Of a DNA stretch of 64,000 nt, positions 1 through 10,000 are shown in pieces (position 1 is the first letter of the stretch; the number at the start of each line of letters is the position of its first letter). Where the stretch lies: contig NZ_CP054394.1 in assembly GCF_022539405.1 (NCBI RefSeq), positions 560,501-624,500 on the forward strand. The letters are read 5' to 3'. Made by a program: the position numbers and the translations under genes. The notes under the pieces are model-generated. The model saw only the letters and a list, made by a program, of their open reading frames with translations. It was not told the origin of the DNA and did not search any database. This DNA is from Natranaerofaba carboxydovora. Lineage in GTDB: Bacteria > Bacillota > Natranaerobiia > Natranaerobiales > Natranaerofabaceae.

Positions 1-1
1 T

Positions 2-742
2 TTAATAGTAGAATTTTATGTGACTGTGCCTGGGGATAGTGCTGTGACACAAGCAATAACAAATCCCAGGCATCAAGAAGAAGTAGATAAGGAGTACAGA
101 GATTTTGACAATATTGAGTTAGATTTGACAGAAGTTATTGTTTTAGGAGAAGAAGAGGAAGATGATAGTGAGGTAGTTGAAAAACCAGATAAGGATGAAG
201 AAGATGAAGTAATTGAAGAGGAAGATATTGATGATAAAGATATAGTTGATATAAATAATATAGATTATGATAGATTAGATAGAAAAGTATTTGAATATAC
301 TAATGATATAAGGGAAGAGTATGGTTTAAACAGGCTTGGTAGTCATGATTTATTAGATGAAGCTGCAAAAATGCATTCAGAGGATATGATAAATGATGAA
401 TTTTATTCCCATGAGAATCCTTATGATGGTGATAAAACAAGACCAGGGGACAGAGCAGAGTATGTTGGTATAGATAATCCTTATATAGCGGAAAATGTAT
501 TAGATTATCCAATTGCAATTCATCAAGAATTTACTTATGATGAATTAGCATATAATTTTGTTGATGGCTGGTATAATTCAGATGGACACAGAAGAAATAT
601 GTTAAATGATGAAGCTAAAATATTGGGAGTAGGTTCATATGGAGGTAATGTAGGGGCGGCAGCTAATAATTTTGAGGGTGATACCTTTGTAATAAGGTCA
701 ACTCAGAAGTTTCAGGTTTATGAAGAAGTGGAAGAAAAATAG
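2..742 (+). CDS. CAP/SCP-domain protein, N-terminus outside window
   Basis: The frame is open to the left edge, so the true start and any signal peptide are probably missing. The first ~90 visible residues are very acidic (long Glu/Asp runs) and look like a flexible linker. The C-terminal ~150 residues resemble a bacterial CAP/SCP/PR-1 domain: a helix with YTNDIREEYGL, the segment AAKMHSEDM, a FYSHENP motif, and GWYNSDGHRRNMLN, which fits the family's conserved GW..S.GHR.NML. CAP proteins are usually secreted or wall-bound in Firmicutes, and their bacterial function is mostly unknown. It ends 124 bp before an IS21 element and is not obviously part of the defence island. Confidence 0.8.
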   Translation, partial: LIVEFYVTVPGDSAVTQAITNPRHQEEVDKEYRDFDNIELDLTEVIVLGEEEEDDSEVVEKPDKDEEDEVIEEEDIDDKDIVDINNIDYDRLDRKVFEYTNDIREEYGLNRLGSHDLLDEAAKMHSEDMINDEFYSHENPYDGDKTRPGDRAEYVGIDNPYIAENVLDYPIAIHQEFTYDELAYNFVDGWYNSDGHRRNMLNDEAKILGVGSYGGNVGAAANNFEGDTFVIRSTQKFQVYEEVEEK

Positions 743-1010
743 TTAATAAAAATTAAATTAATGTTTTAAAATAGGTAGTAAAAATAAGCTAAAAAGATAC
801 TAAGTTAAAGTGTAGCAAAGTTAAAACAGTTAAAAAGTCCTTATGAGGGCATAATCTCCCTGGAGTGTTTGTGGCAAAATAGAAATGGAGAAAATGGCAA
901 GATAAAAATCCCGTAAAAATTGGAAAAAAAGTCATTGCCAGCATCCCAAAAATATCATACCCTTCTAATTGTAATCTACCAAAAAACAGTTAGAAGGAGG
1001 AAAAGAAAGG

Positions 1011-2516
1011 ATGCTGACAATGACTCAACAGTATAATATCAAATACTTATCATTTCATAAAGGAAAAAAGTACAGCGAAATTAGCAGGGAAACAGGCCAT
1101 GATTTCAAAACTGTGAAAAAATACGCCGAGAAGGAAGGTTTTAATGATAGTCCTCCCCGGAGAAAGAAAAAAAGTTCAAAACTTGACCCTTTTAAACCAA
1201 CTATTGATCAGTGGTTAAATGAAGATACAAAAGCTCCAGTAAAACAGCGGCATACAGCTAAAAGAATATACGATAGATTAAAAGAGGAATTTAAGGAAAA
1301 ATTTAATGTTTCTGAAAGAGTCGTTAGATATTACGTATCAGCTAAAAAGAGAGAAATATTTGGTGATAGTGAAGCTTATCTTCCCCTTGAACATCCTTCT
1401 GGGGAAGCTCAAGTGGACTTTGGCGAGTCACTAATTTATGAAAACGGCAAAGAAATCAAAGGGCATTCTCTAGTCTTATCGTTTCCCCATAGCAATGTAG
1501 CTTACGAGCAAGTTTTCAGGGGCCAAAACCAGGAATGTTTGTTGGAAGGGCTGCAGAGGATATTCAAATATATAAACGGTGTTCCCACAAAGATTTGGTT
1601 TGATAATCTATCTGCTGCAGTGAAAGAAATTAAGAAAAAAGGTGAAAGAGAGTTAATCGAACAATTTGAAAAATTTGCCCTTCATTACGGGTTTCTCCAC
1701 AACTTTTGTAATGCCGGCAAATCAAATGAAAAAGGTCATGTGGAAAACAAAGTAGGCTTCACCAGGCTAAATCATTTTGTCCCCGTTCCTTCCGTATCTG
1801 ACATAGAAGATTTGAATGAAGAACTTTTTCAAAAAGCAGAAAACGACGCCCAAAAACTGCACTACAAAAAACAAAAGAAAGAAGCAGAGCTATTTGAAGA
1901 GGATAAAAATTGCTTACTTAAATTACCGGACAAGCCTTTTGATATTGGCCGATTGGTAAAAGTAAAAACAAATAAATATGGAAAAGTTGAATTAGATAAA
2001 AAGATCTATTCCACATCTCCCCGGCTAGTGGGAAAACAGGTCTGGCTTTATTTAACCCATGATAGGGTGGATGTGTTAGATGAAGATTATAATCAAGTGG
2101 TTTCACACCCTAGGCTCTATCAAGAAACTGAGTCAATGAAATGGTATCCCTATTTGGAGCTGATAGCAAAACGGCCTAACGCTTTAAAATACACTGGTTT
2201 TTACAAAGAATTGCCCGATCCCTGGCAGGATTATCTTGAGTATCTTGATTACCCGAAAAAGAAAAAAGCACTTCATTTATTAAAGGATATAATTGAGCAC
2301 AATGACATGGATACTGCAGCCGATGTACTTTCACAAACCCTCAAAGATGGAGTTGATGATGTGGAAAGTATCAGGCTTACTTGGACTAGAAAAACTAGCA
2401 ACATAACTCTACCATCCGAACTAGTTTCAAACAATAATATACCTTCAATGACAGGATATACTCCAAATTTCGCAGTTTACGATGAGCTATTAAACAAGGC
2501 AGGTGATAGGAAATGA
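1011..2516 (+). CDS. istA: IS21 transposase IstA
   Basis: 501-residue transposase of the IS21 family. The N-terminus has a helix-turn-helix (SEISRETGHDFKTVKKYAE). The DDE core is visible: QVDFGES around residue 140, IWFDNLSAAVKE around 200, and the Glu in NEKGHVENKVG near 245. It starts at ATG 1011 behind AGAAGGAGGAAAAG, and its stop overlaps the istB start by 4 bp, the usual coupled arrangement. Length and motifs suggest it is intact. Confidence 0.93.
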   Translation: MLTMTQQYNIKYLSFHKGKKYSEISRETGHDFKTVKKYAEKEGFNDSPPRRKKKSSKLDPFKPTIDQWLNEDTKAPVKQRHTAKRIYDRLKEEFKEKFNVSERVVRYYVSAKKREIFGDSEAYLPLEHPSGEAQVDFGESLIYENGKEIKGHSLVLSFPHSNVAYEQVFRGQNQECLLEGLQRIFKYINGVPTKIWFDNLSAAVKEIKKKGERELIEQFEKFALHYGFLHNFCNAGKSNEKGHVENKVGFTRLNHFVPVPSVSDIEDLNEELFQKAENDAQKLHYKKQKKEAELFEEDKNCLLKLPDKPFDIGRLVKVKTNKYGKVELDKKIYSTSPRLVGKQVWLYLTHDRVDVLDEDYNQVVSHPRLYQETESMKWYPYLELIAKRPNALKYTGFYKELPDPWQDYLEYLDYPKKKKALHLLKDIIEHNDMDTAADVLSQTLKDGVDDVESIRLTWTRKTSNITLPSELVSNNNIPSMTGYTPNFAVYDELLNKAGDRK

Positions 2517-3235
2517 AAGAAACTATTGAGAGCTACTGCAAAAAGCTTAAGTTAGGTACTACTATACCGGAGAATTACCCTCAAATAGAAGCAGATACCC
2601 ATGAAGAGTTTTTAGAGAAACTTTTAAGACTGGAGGTGGAACAAAGGGAGATAAATCGTAAAAACCGCCTTTTAAAACAGGCTAATTTTCCTACCTTCAA
2701 AACATTTAAGGACTACAATTTTGATAACGTAGCTTTGCCGGAAAGCATTGACGTGGAAACACTTAAGACTGCCGGTTTTGTTGAACAAAAGGAAAATCTT
2801 ATTCTTTACGGGCCTGTAGGCACTGGGAAAACTTTTATGAGTATTGCTGTGGGAATTGAAGCTTGTAACCGTGGGAAAAAGGTTATGTTTTACACTACAG
2901 CAGCTTTGGTCAATCAGCTTTTAGAAGCTCAAGCTGACGGGGAAATAAATAAATTAATGAAAAAGATTGAAAAAGCAGATGTGTTAATTTGCGATGAATG
3001 GGGGTACATCCCCCTCAACACAGAAGGAGCACAACTTCTTTTTCAAGTAATTTCAAACTGTTACGAAAAGCGTAGTGTAATCATCACTACCAATTTAGAA
3101 TTTAGCAAGTGGAACACTATATTTTATGATGAAAAGCTTACTAGTGCAATTATCGACAGGTTAGTTCACTACAGCCATTTGATCACATTTACAGGGCCTA
3201 GCTACAGGCTGCAGAACTCTTACATTAATTGCTAA
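2513..3235 (+). CDS. istB: IS21 helper ATPase IstB
   Basis: 240-residue AAA+ ATP-binding protein that helps IstA in target selection. Walker A is LYGPVGTGKTF near residue 100 and Walker B is VLICDEWGY near 160, followed by the sensor-like IITTNLEF. The ATG overlaps the istA stop (ATGA), which fits translational coupling. Length is normal for IstB. Confidence 0.93.
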   Translation: MKETIESYCKKLKLGTTIPENYPQIEADTHEEFLEKLLRLEVEQREINRKNRLLKQANFPTFKTFKDYNFDNVALPESIDVETLKTAGFVEQKENLILYGPVGTGKTFMSIAVGIEACNRGKKVMFYTTAALVNQLLEAQADGEINKLMKKIEKADVLICDEWGYIPLNTEGAQLLFQVISNCYEKRSVIITTNLEFSKWNTIFYDEKLTSAIIDRLVHYSHLITFTGPSYRLQNSYINC

Positions 3236-3305
3236 ATCTGGAATTGGGGTGCTGGATAAATTTTTTGCCGTTTTCGGGAATTTTATCTTGCCAAACACAC
3301 TGGAG

Positions 3306-3667
3306 GACTTTTTTATTTTTACGAATTTAAAAATCACAAATATAAATTTATGAACACTTGGACTATAGTACTAAATTATTAAAAAAAGAAAGGGATTTCC
3401 ATCTCGTCAGAAGATAATAAAAAGTTTTTATCAGATTGGTTGATTGTAGTCATCTAAGAATTGATATTTATGAGTTTATAAGTCGTACTTACTGCTTGAT
3501 TCGACAAAATAAGTCAATATTCGACAAAGGATAATGTTAAATAACAAAGAATAATTTAACTGTTGTTATTTTTATTAATAGCAATTACTTTTTATTTAAT
3601 ATTAGTTTTTTAAAATTGTTACAGAAGATTAAAAAATAACGATTATTTTAGAAAGGTGAAATATAAA
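3306..3667. promoter_or_regulatory. Intergenic region with two TTCGACAAA boxes ahead of the addB-like gene
   Basis: There is no credible ORF in this 360-bp AT-rich stretch. It holds two copies of TTCGACAAA, at 3500-3508 and 3520-3528, spaced 20 bp apart (about two helical turns). Read in reverse, each is TTTGTCGAA, which matches the Spo0A box (TGNCGAA core) of spore formers. A TAATGT at about 3532 could serve as a -10. Spo0A control of the nuclease operon is an inference. Confidence 0.4.
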
Positions 3668-6600
3668 TTGTCTTTAAGTTCACTAATTAATCAAAAGATT
3701 GTAATAGTACCAAGCAGACAGGGTGGAATTGAGTTTCGCAGATCTCTTGTCCATAAAGGATGGTATCTTCCAAACTTTCAAACAGAAACTTTATTTGGAT
3801 TAGCTGAGAATAAGGCTTTGGCTGAGTTATTTTATGAAGGGTATTTTTTAATTGATGAACAGGTTGGACGAGAGATTATGCTAGAAGTGTTATTATCTTT
3901 GGAAAAAGATAATAAGCTTAATTATTTTAACAAAATTTCTGCTGACCCTCAGACTGCAAAAACATTTTATAAGGCAATTTTGGAAGCAAAACTATTTTGT
4001 AAAACGAATAAGAATATAAGCTTTGAAAATTTGGATAAGATTGAAAAGATAGAGGATCAACAAAAAGAAGATGATTGTAAAGCTAACGAAGGCGCTAAAT
4101 CAGAAGATTTGGAGAGAATCTTTAATAAATACAATGATTTTCTGATAAACAAAAAGTACATAGACAGGGCAGATGCTTTGAAAATAGCCATAGAAAAAGA
4201 GCAAGAAAACCAAATAAATAATAAAGAAGTCCAATCAGGCACTGAAGATATAATTTATTTTGTTCCTGAAAACCTTAAGCTATATCCCTTAGAAGAAGAA
4301 TGGCTAGATGTTTTAACAGAAGAAAAAAACAGTTCAAAAGTAGAGTTTTCCCTTAAAGATCCTGAAGTTATTTTAAATAAATGTATATCAAGTACAAAAG
4401 AAGTTAAAGAAGACAGACGAGAACTTAACTGGAAAATTATTAATGGATACGGTGAAAACAACGAAGTCAGGCAAATGGTTAGAGAGATTAAAGATAATAA
4501 TATTAAGCTTGATGAGTGTGTCTTCTGCTGTACTGACTATAAAACGTATTCCAAGCTTCTAAATGACCTCTCCCAGGAATATAACCTCCCTATGACTTTT
4601 TCCCATGGTGTAAACATCATGAGTACTGCTCCGGGCAAGCTCACCAAAGCTGTTCTTTCCTGGTACCAAAATGGTTTTAAAACATCAGATTTTCGAGAGA
4701 TTGTTTTTGGAAACCAATTTGCTATTGGTAAGCTAAAGAAATATTTCGAACAAAAAGTTGAAGAAAAGCTTCAAGAAAAGCATGAAGAACTATACAACGA
4801 GTTAAAGCAAATTGAAAAAGAATCTGATAATAATAATGAAAATGAGAACTCTTGTGCAAATAATAAAGAAGAAAAAGATACAAGTGATAAAGAAAACCAT
4901 ATCAAAGAAAAGGACAAGGCTGGCAAAGGTGAAGTGAGTATTGTAAATAAATATCTTTCAGTCAATAAATTTTATGAGATTTCCCATGATCTACTTCCTG
5001 GACTTAACACCGAAGAGAATAAAGACAAGTTTGATAGACGAAAAGAGTTTGCCATTGAAGAATTTGAAGAAAAGAAAAAAGAATTAATTAAACTAGATGA
5101 AGATATAAAAGAAAAAGAAAGGCGAAAACAATATAAAAATCTCTGGCGAGAACTTTGTAATATTACATTGGCAGAGCTTTTTTTCTTACAACTCACTGGT
5201 GAAAATGCAGACAGGAAATCCAGTCTGTCAAAAGGATTGTTTTGGCTATTAAATGAGTTTTTGCTTCTTCGATATCCTGACAAGGAAGAAACAGACCCAA
5301 ATATAATAATGTTACAGAATAACGCTATTTCCCAGGATAACCAGGCTAAGAAAGCTTTAATAGAAATTTTGGAACGCCTTATAGAAAACAACTTTTCCAA
5401 TGATAACACGACTGCTATTTTATTAGATTTTATTGAAAATGTAAAAGTATTTCCTTCTACTACAAGGCCAGGGCATATTCATGTGACAGACATAAATAAT
5501 GGTATATGGATATGGAGAGAAAATATTTTTCTTGTCGGTATGGATGCTAACCGCTTTCCGGGTACTTCGTTGGAAGATCCTATCTTGCTAGATGAAGAAA
5601 GGGAGGTTCTATTAGAAAAGGACGTAAATGATGATAAATGGTGGCATCTATTTAAAAATAACCGCTTTAGAATCATTTATGAAAATATGAATTTATTTAA
5701 ACAGATACACTTTAAAAAAGCCGGTTCATTATATATTTCTTATTCTAACTTTAGCCATTATGATTTTAGGCCTACACTTCCTGCTTCGATTTTGTTAACA
5801 ACCTACAAAGAGCTAGCTAATAAAAAAGATGAGCTAATAACGGTTAATGACTTTGTAGATTACTTTTCAAGAAAAGACAATAGGTTGGTTAAGGCAGGCT
5901 TTAATCCTAATTCAAAAAATAGCTCGTTGGATCAAACTGAATTTTGGCTTTATCATACAGATGGTGGTAATAATAAACTCCAAAAAATCTCTACGTTCAG
6001 CGACGATTTAATTAAAGCTGATAAAGTACTACAAGAAAGACGAAGTAAAAAACAAACTATATACGATGGCAAAGTTAATTATTCAAGCAAAATAGAAGAA
6101 AATGATAATAATATTGCCTGGATAAAAGATAGAAAGTCTTTTTCACCATCTTCTCTGGAGAGCCTTGGAAAGTGTCCTTTTGAGTTTTATTTAGCCCAGA
6201 TTTTGAATTTAAGGGTTTTTGATGTACGTGAAGAAAGAAAAAATGAATGGCTAAACCCTTCAGATAGAGGAACTTTAATGCATGCTATCATTGAGAACTT
6301 CCTTAATGAAATTTATCCTGATGACAAAGAAATTGACCTTGGAACCTTTAAAGAAGAAGACTTTGAACATGAAGGCAGGTTCTATACCCGGATAATGGAA
6401 ATAGCTGAACAGCAACTAGAAAAACAGAAGAAAAGATTAAGACCAGAAAATGAACATATTTTTAAAAAAGAAAGAGAAGATATTTTAGAACGCTGCGGGA
6501 TATTTTTGGAACAGGAATGGGGCTTAATTAATAAATGTAGAGAAAAGAACTTAAACATAGAAAAAAGCTTATCCGAAGTTGAATTTAATAAGGAAATAAT

Positions 6601-7081
6601 TTTAAAAGAGGATAAAAAACTGCCTTTAAAAGGCTATATAGATCGGGTGTTACAGTTTAGTAACAAAGAAGCAGAGGTAATAGACTATAAAACAGGTTCT
6701 AGTAAACCTAGTAAGGGCAGCCCATACAAAGAAAATTCTTTAGACGGGGGCAGAAAACTACAGGCGCCTTTATATGGGCTAGCCTATGAAGGTACTAGTG
6801 AGGGGAAGATTTCGGTGACTAAAACAGGTTATATTTTTATAAACACCAAGACAGACGAAGAAAAACAAATCATAAATGACATGAATGAAACGCGCGATAA
6901 TACTACTTCAATATTAGAAGGACTTTATCAAATAATTAAAAATGGTGAATTTGTTGTAACAGACAATGAAGAAGACTGTGAATACTGTGACTTTAAATCT
7001 GCGTGCTCAAGAGAGCTGCTAGAAAATATAGATAAAAAACGTGAGGGCACTTATTCTAATGAGGTGAGAGAGTTTGAGTAA
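3668..7081 (+). CDS. AddB/RexB-like helicase-nuclease subunit
   Basis: About 1137 residues, likely the AddB-type partner of the AddA-like protein that follows. The C-terminus has a PD-(D/E)XK nuclease: RGTLMHAIIENFL, then GYIDRVLQF and VIDYKTG. Four cysteines placed like the AddB Fe-S cluster are visible, one in LGKCPFEFYL and three in CEYCDFKSAC. No Walker A motif is seen at the N-terminus (IVPSRQGGIEF instead), as in RexB-type subunits. A long charged insert occupies residues ~370-430. I chose TTG 3668 because AAAGGTG lies 10 bp upstream; a GTG at 3656 is too close to that site. It overlaps the next gene by 8 bp. It may be an island-borne variant rather than the housekeeping AddB. Confidence 0.8.
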   Translation: MSLSSLINQKIVIVPSRQGGIEFRRSLVHKGWYLPNFQTETLFGLAENKALAELFYEGYFLIDEQVGREIMLEVLLSLEKDNKLNYFNKISADPQTAKTFYKAILEAKLFCKTNKNISFENLDKIEKIEDQQKEDDCKANEGAKSEDLERIFNKYNDFLINKKYIDRADALKIAIEKEQENQINNKEVQSGTEDIIYFVPENLKLYPLEEEWLDVLTEEKNSSKVEFSLKDPEVILNKCISSTKEVKEDRRELNWKIINGYGENNEVRQMVREIKDNNIKLDECVFCCTDYKTYSKLLNDLSQEYNLPMTFSHGVNIMSTAPGKLTKAVLSWYQNGFKTSDFREIVFGNQFAIGKLKKYFEQKVEEKLQEKHEELYNELKQIEKESDNNNENENSCANNKEEKDTSDKENHIKEKDKAGKGEVSIVNKYLSVNKFYEISHDLLPGLNTEENKDKFDRRKEFAIEEFEEKKKELIKLDEDIKEKERRKQYKNLWRELCNITLAELFFLQLTGENADRKSSLSKGLFWLLNEFLLLRYPDKEETDPNIIMLQNNAISQDNQAKKALIEILERLIENNFSNDNTTAILLDFIENVKVFPSTTRPGHIHVTDINNGIWIWRENIFLVGMDANRFPGTSLEDPILLDEEREVLLEKDVNDDKWWHLFKNNRFRIIYENMNLFKQIHFKKAGSLYISYSNFSHYDFRPTLPASILLTTYKELANKKDELITVNDFVDYFSRKDNRLVKAGFNPNSKNSSLDQTEFWLYHTDGGNNKLQKISTFSDDLIKADKVLQERRSKKQTIYDGKVNYSSKIEENDNNIAWIKDRKSFSPSSLESLGKCPFEFYLAQILNLRVFDVREERKNEWLNPSDRGTLMHAIIENFLNEIYPDDKEIDLGTFKEEDFEHEGRFYTRIMEIAEQQLEKQKKRLRPENEHIFKKEREDILERCGIFLEQEWGLINKCREKNLNIEKSLSEVEFNKEIILKEDKKLPLKGYIDRVLQFSNKEAEVIDYKTGSSKPSKGSPYKENSLDGGRKLQAPLYGLAYEGTSEGKISVTKTGYIFINTKTDEEKQIINDMNETRDNTTSILEGLYQIIKNGEFVVTDNEEDCEYCDFKSACSRELLENIDKKREGTYSNEVREFE

Positions 7082-10000
7082 AGAAAAAGAATTTATAGAT
7101 CAAATTCCCGATCAGCCACAGAGAGATCAACTAAATAAAGAATTTAATGCTAACTTTTTTGTTGAAGCTAGTGCAGGTTCTGGTAAGACTAGCTGTTTGG
7201 TGGACAGAATGGTCTATCATGCTGTGCGGTTAGAAAACAAAGAAGATATTAGTAAAATTGTTGCCATTACTTTCACAAAAAAAGCTGCTCAGGAGTTTAG
7301 ATCCAGATTTCAAGAAAAACTAGAGAAACTTCTTAAAGAGGGTAATGTTGATAACATAGACGAAACAAAAATAAAAGAAATTCTTGAAGACGATGCTAAA
7401 AGAGAAGAGCGTATACATTACATTTTAGATAACTTAGATAACATATTTATGGGAACTATCCATTCCTTTTGTGCTAGAATGCTTCGTGAAAGACCGATAG
7501 AAGCGGAACTAAATATTGGTTTTAAGGAGATTGATGATAAAGAAAATGAAACTTTTATGGAAAATGCCTGGAATGAATTTTTATTAACAGAAGCAAATAA
7601 GGGGATTAGCAAGGATTTAGAAAGAACAGGTGTATATCCACCCCAGTTATATAATTTGTTTTTGCAATTGGATAATAATAAAGACGTTGATTTTAATGCT
7701 AATTTTGAAAATGAGGCAAAGGATTTGGTAAATGACTGCGAAGATTCAAAAGAATTAATAAACCTTATTAAAAACGAAGATACTCATTTAAAAATTCTAC
7801 AAAAAATATTTGGAGATTTTTATTGTCATATGTCTTTGAATGAAGAGACATTGGATAAAGAAATAGTTGAACCTGATTGTCCAGAAGAAATAAAAAGAAA
7901 AACTGGAGAAGCATTTAATAAAAATAATAGAAAGCGAATTGCAAATTTAGCTTTTTACTATGAAAAATATAGATGTAAGGAAGAAGAGTTGCTTGAAAAC
8001 TATCCTCAATTGTTGGAGATGTTAGAGAATTTTACAAAGATAAAGCTTAAGCAAAGTCCAACTGAAATAAAGGTAAAGGATAAAGATAAAAAGAAAACTC
8101 TGAAGAAAAAATTTAAAGAGCGATTGCAAGAAGAAAATGAAAAACACAATGTAAACAAAAAAATTGCAGAGTTGTTGAAACTATACTATGAACTAAAATG
8201 CTATCAAAATGCTTTAGATTTTGCCCATAGAGCGGCTCAATTTGCACAAGAGAAAAGAAAAAAAGAATCACTTGTTAGCTTTGAGGATCTATTATTTTAT
8301 TCTAGAAATTTGCTGCTCCGTAGCCAAGAAGCGAGAGATTTTTTCCAGAAAAAATACTGCTATTTTTACGTAGACGAATTCCAAGACACTGACCCATTAC
8401 AAACAGAGATACTTTTTTATTTAACGGCTAGTGAATTTAAGGAAAACTGGCAAGAAATTATTCCAAATAAAGGTTCGTTATTTATAGTAGGAGATCCAAA
8501 ACAGTCCATATATCGTTTCAAAAGGGCAGATGTAATAAATTACTCGTTAGTTAAACAAATAATAGAAAAAGCTGATGGTCGTGTTATTAACCTAACTACC
8601 AATTTTCGTTCTGTGGATGCTTTGTGTAAAGATTTTAATGAAATATTTAATAAACTATTGCCGAAAGATGATAGCGATACCCAGGTGACTTACGAAGAAG
8701 TTCAATCGGGTAGAAGTGCGTTAACTTCTGATGATAAAAGAAAAGAGATTTCGGGGATAAAAGTTTTACCACAAATAAAACTGCCGACTGAAAACCAAAA
8801 AGAACATTTACTTAAAGAAGATCCCCCTCGAGTTGCAGAGTTTATCTATAATGCAGTGGAGTCCGGGGAGTTTAATCTAGCTAGAAATAGGGGTAAGGGT
8901 AAGCCAGAAACTTTAGAGCCTGCTAATTATGGAGACTTTATGTTGTTGACTTACGATAAAAGTGACATGGATGTTTATATTAGGGAACTGCAGAAACTAA
9001 AAATTCCATATACCTTATCCGGGGAAAGTTGTTTTTCTGAATCACTAGGTATCAGAGAACTGGTTAAAATATTAGAAAGTATTGAAAACCCTTATGATGA
9101 AGTGAAAACAGTTGCTGCATTAAGGAGCATTTTTTTGGGAGTTTCAGATGAAGAACTTTTTGAATATAGGACTTGTGGCAAAAACTTTATCTTAAACAAA
9201 GATCTTTCAGATAAAAAAAATAAAGAAGAACGAAGCAATATTGAAGATAAAATGGTTACCCTAGAACATTACAATGAATGGGCAAAATTATATTCTCCAG
9301 TAGTTTTGATGGAAAAGATAATAGATGATTTAAAGGTCGTTCCTTATTCCATATATTCTTATACCTGTGCAGAGGATTATGATCACTTAAAAAGAGAAGA
9401 AAATGGTTTAAACCTGTTATACCAGTTGTTAGAGACAATGCGGGGTGAAGAAATTAATGGTAATATTTACAACATTACCTCTTTGATACGCCGAATTAAT
9501 TTTTGGATGGATGAAAATATAGATAATGAAATGCCCTTTGAAATTGAATCCGGGTTAAACGCTGTAAGTGTAATGAATCTTCATAAAGCAAAAGGCTTAC
9601 AAGCACCTGTAGTTATCCTTGCTAAACCTTGTGGAAAATCAAATATTAGTCCGAGTGTTCATGTAGAACGCACAGATGATATGAAAGTAAAAGGCTACTT
9701 GAAAATCCAAGAAAAAGTTGGAGATAAAAAATTCATTAAAAATCTTATAAGTGTTAATAAATGGGAAGATAAACTTAAACAAGAAAAGGATTTATTAGAA
9801 GAAGAACATATAAGAAAACTGTATGTTGCAGCTACAAGGGCCGAAAACCTACTAGTAATTAGCAACGCAGATAAAGATATACCAAAAAGCAATCGTCCCT
9901 GGAAAGAAATATGTGAAAAATTGAGTGAGATTGAAAAAGACGAGTCTGAAGATAAAGAACTTAAAATGAGAGAAATAAGTATTCCAGAACATTCAGCTTC

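Larger units (their letters stand above)
866..3299 (+). mobile_element. IS21-family insertion sequence, apparently intact
   Basis: The ends match as inverted repeats: the left begins TGTTTGTGGCAAAATA (866) and the right, read inward, begins TGTGTTTGGCAAGATA (from 3299), 13 of 16 identical. Both end in 5'-TG...CA-3', as expected for IS21. A direct repeat CTGGAG lies immediately outside each end (860-865 and 3300-3305), a target duplication of typical length. A second GGCAAGATAAAAATCCCG block inside the left end resembles the right terminus, consistent with the multiple terminal transposase sites of this family. It carries overlapping istA and istB. Confidence 0.88.

Noticed and set aside
4972-5409. 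Minus-strand 145-codon ORF inside the addB-like gene
   Set aside because: Serine/leucine-rich antisense shadow of a well-supported gene.
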